From the NCBI RefSeq assembly GCF_033343995.1, contig NZ_CP137573.1, positions 1,922,001-1,986,000 of the forward strand: a stretch of DNA of 64,000 nt, read 5' to 3'. Under the pieces are notes generated by a model. It was not told the DNA's origin. It did not search any database and saw only the letters and a program-made list of their open reading frames with translations. Numbering within the stretch: position 1 is the stretch's first letter; every line of letters begins with the position of its first letter. Below are positions 60,516-64,000 of this stretch, in pieces. Made by a program: the position numbers and the translations under genes. This DNA comes from Streptomyces sp. HUAS YS2 (GTDB lineage: Bacteria; Actinomycetota; Actinomycetes; Streptomycetales; Streptomycetaceae).

Positions 60516-61727
60516 CTAAGTGAACGCAGGCTGGGCGGTCGGCGCGACTCCCGGCAACGCGCTCCCCAACAGGGTCGAATCGCCCATTTCACTCAGCACC
60601 AGGGCCAGTGCGCCCAGCACTTCGGCGCGCTGCCCGAGCGCCCCAGGAGCCAGCGAGAGCTGCCGGGCGGCACTGGGGATCGAGTACCGCGAGACGGAGT
60701 CCCTGATGGGCCCCAGGACCAGCTCACCGGCCTCCGCGAGGTCGCCGCCGAGCACCACCCGGCTGGGGTTGAGCAGGTTGCAGAGGTTGGCGACACCGCT
60801 GCCGATGTGCCGGCCGACGTCCGCCACCACCCGGCGGCAGCCGGGGTCGCCCTCCCGGGCCAGCTGGACGACCCGTTCCATCGTCAGATCGGGGCCGTGG
60901 CTGGGCTGCAGCAGCGGCAGCACGTACCTCGCCGCGGTGAAGGTCTCCAGGCAGCCCCGGTTGCCGCAGCGGCAGACCGGCCCCGACTCGTCGAGCGTGA
61001 TGTGGCCGATCTCGCCGGCCGTACCGCCGGGCCCCCGGTAGACGCGGCCGTCTATGACCAGGCCCGCGCCCACACCGCTGGCGACCTTGATGTACGCGAG
61101 GTCCTTCACGCCCCGGCCGCTCCCCCACACCAGCTCGCCGAGCGCGCCGAGGTTGGCGTCGTTGTCGACGTGCACGGGCACGCCGAGCCGGCCGGACAGC
61201 TCCTCGGCCGGGTTGATGCCGCTCCAGCCCGGCAGGATCGAGGTGGAGCCGAGGGTGCCGGAGGAGAGGTCGATCGGGCCGGGGACGCCGAGGCCGACCC
61301 CGACGACCTTGTCCCGGCCGATGCCGGTGCTCGCGATCAGCCGGGTGACCAGGCGTTCCGCCCGGTCGAAGCCCTCCGCGGCGGAGGCGTCCACGTCGAG
61401 CGGCTCGGACTCCTCGGCGAGCACCTGGTGGGCCAGGTTGCCGACCGCGACCCGCAGGTGGGTGTGGCCGAAGTCGACCCCGATGACGATGCCGGCGTCG
61501 CCGGAGAGCGAGACGCTGCGGGCCCGCCGGCCGCCCGCGGAGGTCGGGGTGACCTCGACCGTGCCGCCGTCCTTCAGTTCTCGCACGATGTTGGAGACCG
61601 TCGCGGCGGACAGCCCGGTGGCCCGGGCGATCTCCGCCTGGGTCAGCGATCCGGCCATGCGTACCGCTCGGACGACGCGTTCGAGGTTGGCCCTGTGCAG
61701 AGACGTCTGCGACCCGGGAGTCTCCAT
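60516..61727 (-). CDS. rok7B7: ROK-family transcriptional regulator (Rok7B7-like)
   Basis: 403 residues. N-terminal winged helix: RMAGSLTQAEIARATGLSAATVSNIVRELKDGGTVE. ROK sugar-kinase-like domain: GVDFGHTHLRVAVG, GVPGPIDLSSG, VHVDNDANLGALGE, GTAGEIGHITLD and the zinc motif CRCGNRGCLE. In S. coelicolor the protein at this place (Rok7B7) controls xylFGH, carbon repression and antibiotics. ATG at 61727 follows GGCAGGAG; the ATG at 61760 has no Shine-Dalgarno. Located between ngc and xyl operons on the same strand. Confidence 0.88.
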   Translation of the reverse strand: METPGSQTSLHRANLERVVRAVRMAGSLTQAEIARATGLSAATVSNIVRELKDGGTVEVTPTSAGGRRARSVSLSGDAGIVIGVDFGHTHLRVAVGNLAHQVLAEESEPLDVDASAAEGFDRAERLVTRLIASTGIGRDKVVGVGLGVPGPIDLSSGTLGSTSILPGWSGINPAEELSGRLGVPVHVDNDANLGALGELVWGSGRGVKDLAYIKVASGVGAGLVIDGRVYRGPGGTAGEIGHITLDESGPVCRCGNRGCLETFTAARYVLPLLQPSHGPDLTMERVVQLAREGDPGCRRVVADVGRHIGSGVANLCNLLNPSRVVLGGDLAEAGELVLGPIRDSVSRYSIPSAARQLSLAPGALGQRAEVLGALALVLSEMGDSTLLGSALPGVAPTAQPAFT

Positions 61728-61829
61728 CGACTCACTCACTCCTGCCGTTTTCTCCAACATGTGAACTCTAAGGGGACGCTTTGGCCTCCGTCCCCGTCAA
61801 GACCTGGTGGGGGTGGTGTCCGGACGTGC

Positions 61830-61864
61830 CGAGGCCCCGGCAGGCATCGCCCGCCGGGGCCTCG
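61830..61864 (-). terminator. Terminator of the ngc operon
   Basis: CGAGGCCCCGGC / GCCGGGGCCTCG: 12-bp perfect stem with 11-nt loop, 27 bases past the ngcG stop on the minus strand. Confidence 0.75.
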
Positions 61865-61891
61865 CAGGGTTCCGTTCGACGCGTGAACGCG

Positions 61892-62827
61892 CTACTTCAG
61901 GGTCGCGGAGGTGAGTCCCGCCTGCACCTGGCGCTGGAAGGACAGGTACACGACCAGCATCGGGATCATGGCGATCGTCACACCGGCGAAGAGCACCGGC
62001 AGGTCGGTCTCGTACCCCTGCTGCTGCTGGAGCTGGATCAGGCCCTGCGTGAGCACGTACCGCTCGGGGTCGTCGCCGCTCTGCGGCTGCATGAGCACGG
62101 TCGGCAGCACGAACTGGTTCCACTGGCCGAGCGTGTTGAAGATCCCGACGCTGAGCAGGCCGGGCTTCGCCATCGGCAGCATCACCTGGAAGAAGGTCCG
62201 GGTGTGCGAGGCACCGTCCAGGATCGCCGCCTCGAAGACGGCCGTCGGCAGCGTCCGGAAGAAGGCGTGCATGAAGAAGACGGTGAACGGCAGCGAGTAG
62301 GCGACGTAGACCAGGATCAGGCCCTGGTAGGTGTTCAGCATCCCCAGCAGCTTCACCATGAAGAAGAGCGGGACGAGGGCCAGGAACACCGGGAACATCG
62401 CGCCGGCGACGAACACGTAGTAGACGAGGCGGTTGCCCCAGAACTCGTAGCGCGCCAGCACGTACGCGGCCATCGAGCCGAACAGCATGGTCAGCGGGAC
62501 CGAGAACACCAGGACGATCACGGTGTTCACGAAGTAGTCGCCGATGCCCTTGTCCCAGGCCCGCGTGAAGACGTCGAAGGACCAGTTGGCCGGCCAGCCG
62601 AAGGCGGACCCGGCGATCTGGGCGTCCGTCTTGAAGGAGCTGAGCACCAGCCACAGCAGCGGCAGGACGATCATCAGGGCCCAGAGGGCGAGGAAGCCGT
62701 GCGAGAAGACGTTGAGGACGACGCCTTCGCGGGCCGGTCCCGAGGCCGGCGTGTTCGCCTTGGTGACCGCGCGCTGGCGGGGCACCTCGGCCTCGGTGAC
62801 GTCGGTCTTCTGGAGGGGTGCAGTCAT
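61892..62827 (-). CDS. ngcG: Carbohydrate ABC transporter permease (NgcG-type)
   Basis: 311 residues, six membrane helices, MalG class. Cytoplasmic EAA loop EAAILDGASHTRTFFQVMLPMAKPGL contacts the ATPase; also YVLARYEFWGNRL and FVAGAMFPVFLALVPLFFM. N-terminal ~35 residues polar. ATG at 62827 has GGGAGA. With ngcF it forms the channel; the ATPase is supplied from elsewhere (MsiK-type in Streptomyces). GlcNAc/chitobiose specificity is inferred from recalled synteny. Confidence 0.87.
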   Translation of the reverse strand: MTAPLQKTDVTEAEVPRQRAVTKANTPASGPAREGVVLNVFSHGFLALWALMIVLPLLWLVLSSFKTDAQIAGSAFGWPANWSFDVFTRAWDKGIGDYFVNTVIVLVFSVPLTMLFGSMAAYVLARYEFWGNRLVYYVFVAGAMFPVFLALVPLFFMVKLLGMLNTYQGLILVYVAYSLPFTVFFMHAFFRTLPTAVFEAAILDGASHTRTFFQVMLPMAKPGLLSVGIFNTLGQWNQFVLPTVLMQPQSGDDPERYVLTQGLIQLQQQQGYETDLPVLFAGVTIAMIPMLVVYLSFQRQVQAGLTSATLK

Positions 62828-62842
62828 CGTGGGGTCTCCCGC

Positions 62843-63778
62843 TCAGAACTCGATGCGCTCGCGGCGGGTGGCGCGCAGCGTGACCACGGACAGGATCAGG
62901 GTGAGGAGCAGCATGACGACGCCCATGGCGCAGGCATAGCCGCTCTTGCCGTAGATGAGGAAGTTGCGCATCAGGTAGGTCGACATGGTCTCGCTGGCGT
63001 GGTCGGGACCACCGCCGAACTCGCCACCGGGCGCGGTCATGGTGGAGACCAGGATGAACATGTCCATCGCGACGATGCCGAGGTAGACCCAGGCGGTCTG
63101 CACCGCGTCCCACAGCAGCGGCAGCGTGATCTTGAAGAAGGACTGGGCGCGGCCGGCACCGTCGATCAGCGCGGCCTCGTAGATGTCCCTGGGGATGGAC
63201 TGCATGGCGGCGGAGAACAGCACCAGATAGAAGCCGACGCCGTGCCAGACGATGACCGCGATCAGCGCCCAGAGCACGAAGTTGGGTTCGTTGAGCCATT
63301 CGACGGGAGCGCCCGGATCGACCAGGCCGATGGAGACCAGGAAGCCGTTGAGCATGCCGCCGGAGTCGCTGCGGTACACGGCGCCGAACAGCACCGAGAG
63401 GATCGCCAGCGACAGCACCTGCGGGAAGAAATAGAGGATCTTGTAGAACCCGGCCCCGGCGACGCCCGAGACGCCGCCGGCCCGGCTCCGCCCGCCCGCG
63501 TTCACCATGAAGGCGAAGAACAGGGCGAGCAGAATGGTGATCACCGGGATGAACACCAGGAACAGGATGTTGTGCCAGATGGCACCGAGAAAGATGTCGT
63601 CCTGGAACAACGCGACGTAATTGTCCAGTCCGACGAACGAGAAGGTCTGCGACTGCCCCTTCCAGTCGGTCAGCGAGTAACCGAACGTCTGGATGTACGG
63701 CCAGATGACGAAGACCAGATAGAGCGCCACGGGGACGAGAAGAAATCCCGCGACGAACTGGTACTGCCCTTTGCGCAT
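62843..63778 (-). CDS. ngcF: Sugar ABC transporter permease (NgcF-type)
   Basis: 311 residues, six membrane helices, MalF class. EAA loop YEAALIDGAGRAQSFFKITLPLLWDAV; N-terminal FVAGFLLVPVALYLVFVIWPYIQTFGYSLTDWKG is typical for sugar permeases. Fifteen bases from ngcG and 49 from the binding-protein gene, so one operon. ATG at 63778. Confidence 0.87.
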   Translation of the reverse strand: MRKGQYQFVAGFLLVPVALYLVFVIWPYIQTFGYSLTDWKGQSQTFSFVGLDNYVALFQDDIFLGAIWHNILFLVFIPVITILLALFFAFMVNAGGRSRAGGVSGVAGAGFYKILYFFPQVLSLAILSVLFGAVYRSDSGGMLNGFLVSIGLVDPGAPVEWLNEPNFVLWALIAVIVWHGVGFYLVLFSAAMQSIPRDIYEAALIDGAGRAQSFFKITLPLLWDAVQTAWVYLGIVAMDMFILVSTMTAPGGEFGGGPDHASETMSTYLMRNFLIYGKSGYACAMGVVMLLLTLILSVVTLRATRRERIEF

Positions 63779-63827
63779 GGCGTTCCTGCTCCTGATGTTC
63801 CCGGCGAATGCAGCGGTCGGTGCGAGA

Positions 63828-64000
63828 TCAGTCGCGGCGGTTGTTCTTGGACGCCGGGTCCTTGGCCGCCTTGTCGACCGCGGCCTGTGCCCTCTTCAGC
63901 CATTCCGCGGGCTGGATGCGCTTGGCCATCAGCTCGTTGGACGCGTTCTGGATGGCGGTGTCCATCTCGCTGTACCACTCGGTGTAGAGGTAGCGGAAGG
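63828..64000 (-). CDS. ngcE: Sugar-binding protein C-terminus (NgcE-type), 5' part outside window
   Basis: Only the last 57 codons are in the window: a helical C-terminus with FRYLYTEWYSEMDTAIQ, NELMAKRIQPAEWLKRAQAAVD and a basic end NNRRD. This is the usual C-terminal helix of family-1 carbohydrate-binding proteins (NGASTT-type position, then ...AAWLKxAQxxxD). Upstream of ngcFG in the same operon, it is almost surely the solute-binding lipoprotein. Start and lipobox are not visible. Confidence 0.75.
   Translation of the reverse strand, partial: FRYLYTEWYSEMDTAIQNASNELMAKRIQPAEWLKRAQAAVDKAAKDPASKNNRRD

Overview
The window is a very GC-rich actinobacterial chromosome segment, almost certainly Streptomyces. 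Third-codon G/C bias is extreme, GTG starts are common, and gene content and order (as I remember them, not searched) follow the S. coelicolor region from ngcEFG-rok7B7-xylFGH-dxs through fadAB, rnd, hemE, hemG/hemQ to murC and msrB. I see no rRNA, tRNA, CRISPR array, transposase or integrase.

Layout. 1-8.7 kb: the edge of an extracellular contractile injection system (eCIS) locus: an AAA+ ATPase running off the left edge, a DUF4255/Pvc16-type protein, a 1344-residue secreted propeller plus DUF11-repeat protein, an orphan LuxR regulator and a membrane protein with Ig-like N-terminal region. 8.7-20.6 kb: housekeeping genes (msrB, murC, RibD-like reductase, zapE, OsmC, PhoX phosphatase, PPK2, polysaccharide deacetylase, AIM24, PTH2-type peptidyl-tRNA hydrolase, DUF4142). 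20.7-24.2 kb: the most unusual cassette, a DUF692/MNIO enzyme coupled to a TIGR04222-type membrane protein ending in a Gly/Ser/Cys repeat tail, followed by a tail-less paralogue. 24.5-31 kb: coproporphyrin-pathway haem genes (hemQ, hemG/cgoX, hemE) with a DUF4349 lipoprotein, a CoA-disulfide-reductase-like flavoprotein and a small secreted RTX-like protein. 31-39.9 kb: DUF3000, a response regulator, RNase D, an apparently inserted alpha/beta hydrolase, fadA-fadB and an ECF41/SigJ-type sigma factor.

39.9-53.2 kb is a cell-envelope polymer region. One minus-strand operon, with ATGA or longer overlaps at three of its four junctions, encodes a CDP-alcohol phosphatidyltransferase, a 1477-residue GT2-GT2-TagF-like fusion, an SGNH hydrolase, an Ig-like protein and a phosphodiester-glycosidase lipoprotein. 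Next to it an LCP ligase sits between two paralogous propeller-like proteins. 53.2-64 kb: an APC amino-acid permease, dxs, a xylFGH-type sugar ABC transporter, a ROK regulator (rok7B7-like) and ngcEFG-type chitin-sugar uptake genes, all on the minus strand, with ngcE cut by the right edge.

Two window-wide patterns stand out. Many genes start 6-7 nt after a -10-like hexamer with no Shine-Dalgarno sequence, as expected for leaderless mRNAs. Gene ends, especially convergent ones, are marked by long perfect palindromes. Coordinates of starts were chosen from Shine-Dalgarno spacing, -10 spacing and family N-termini; no database search was possible.
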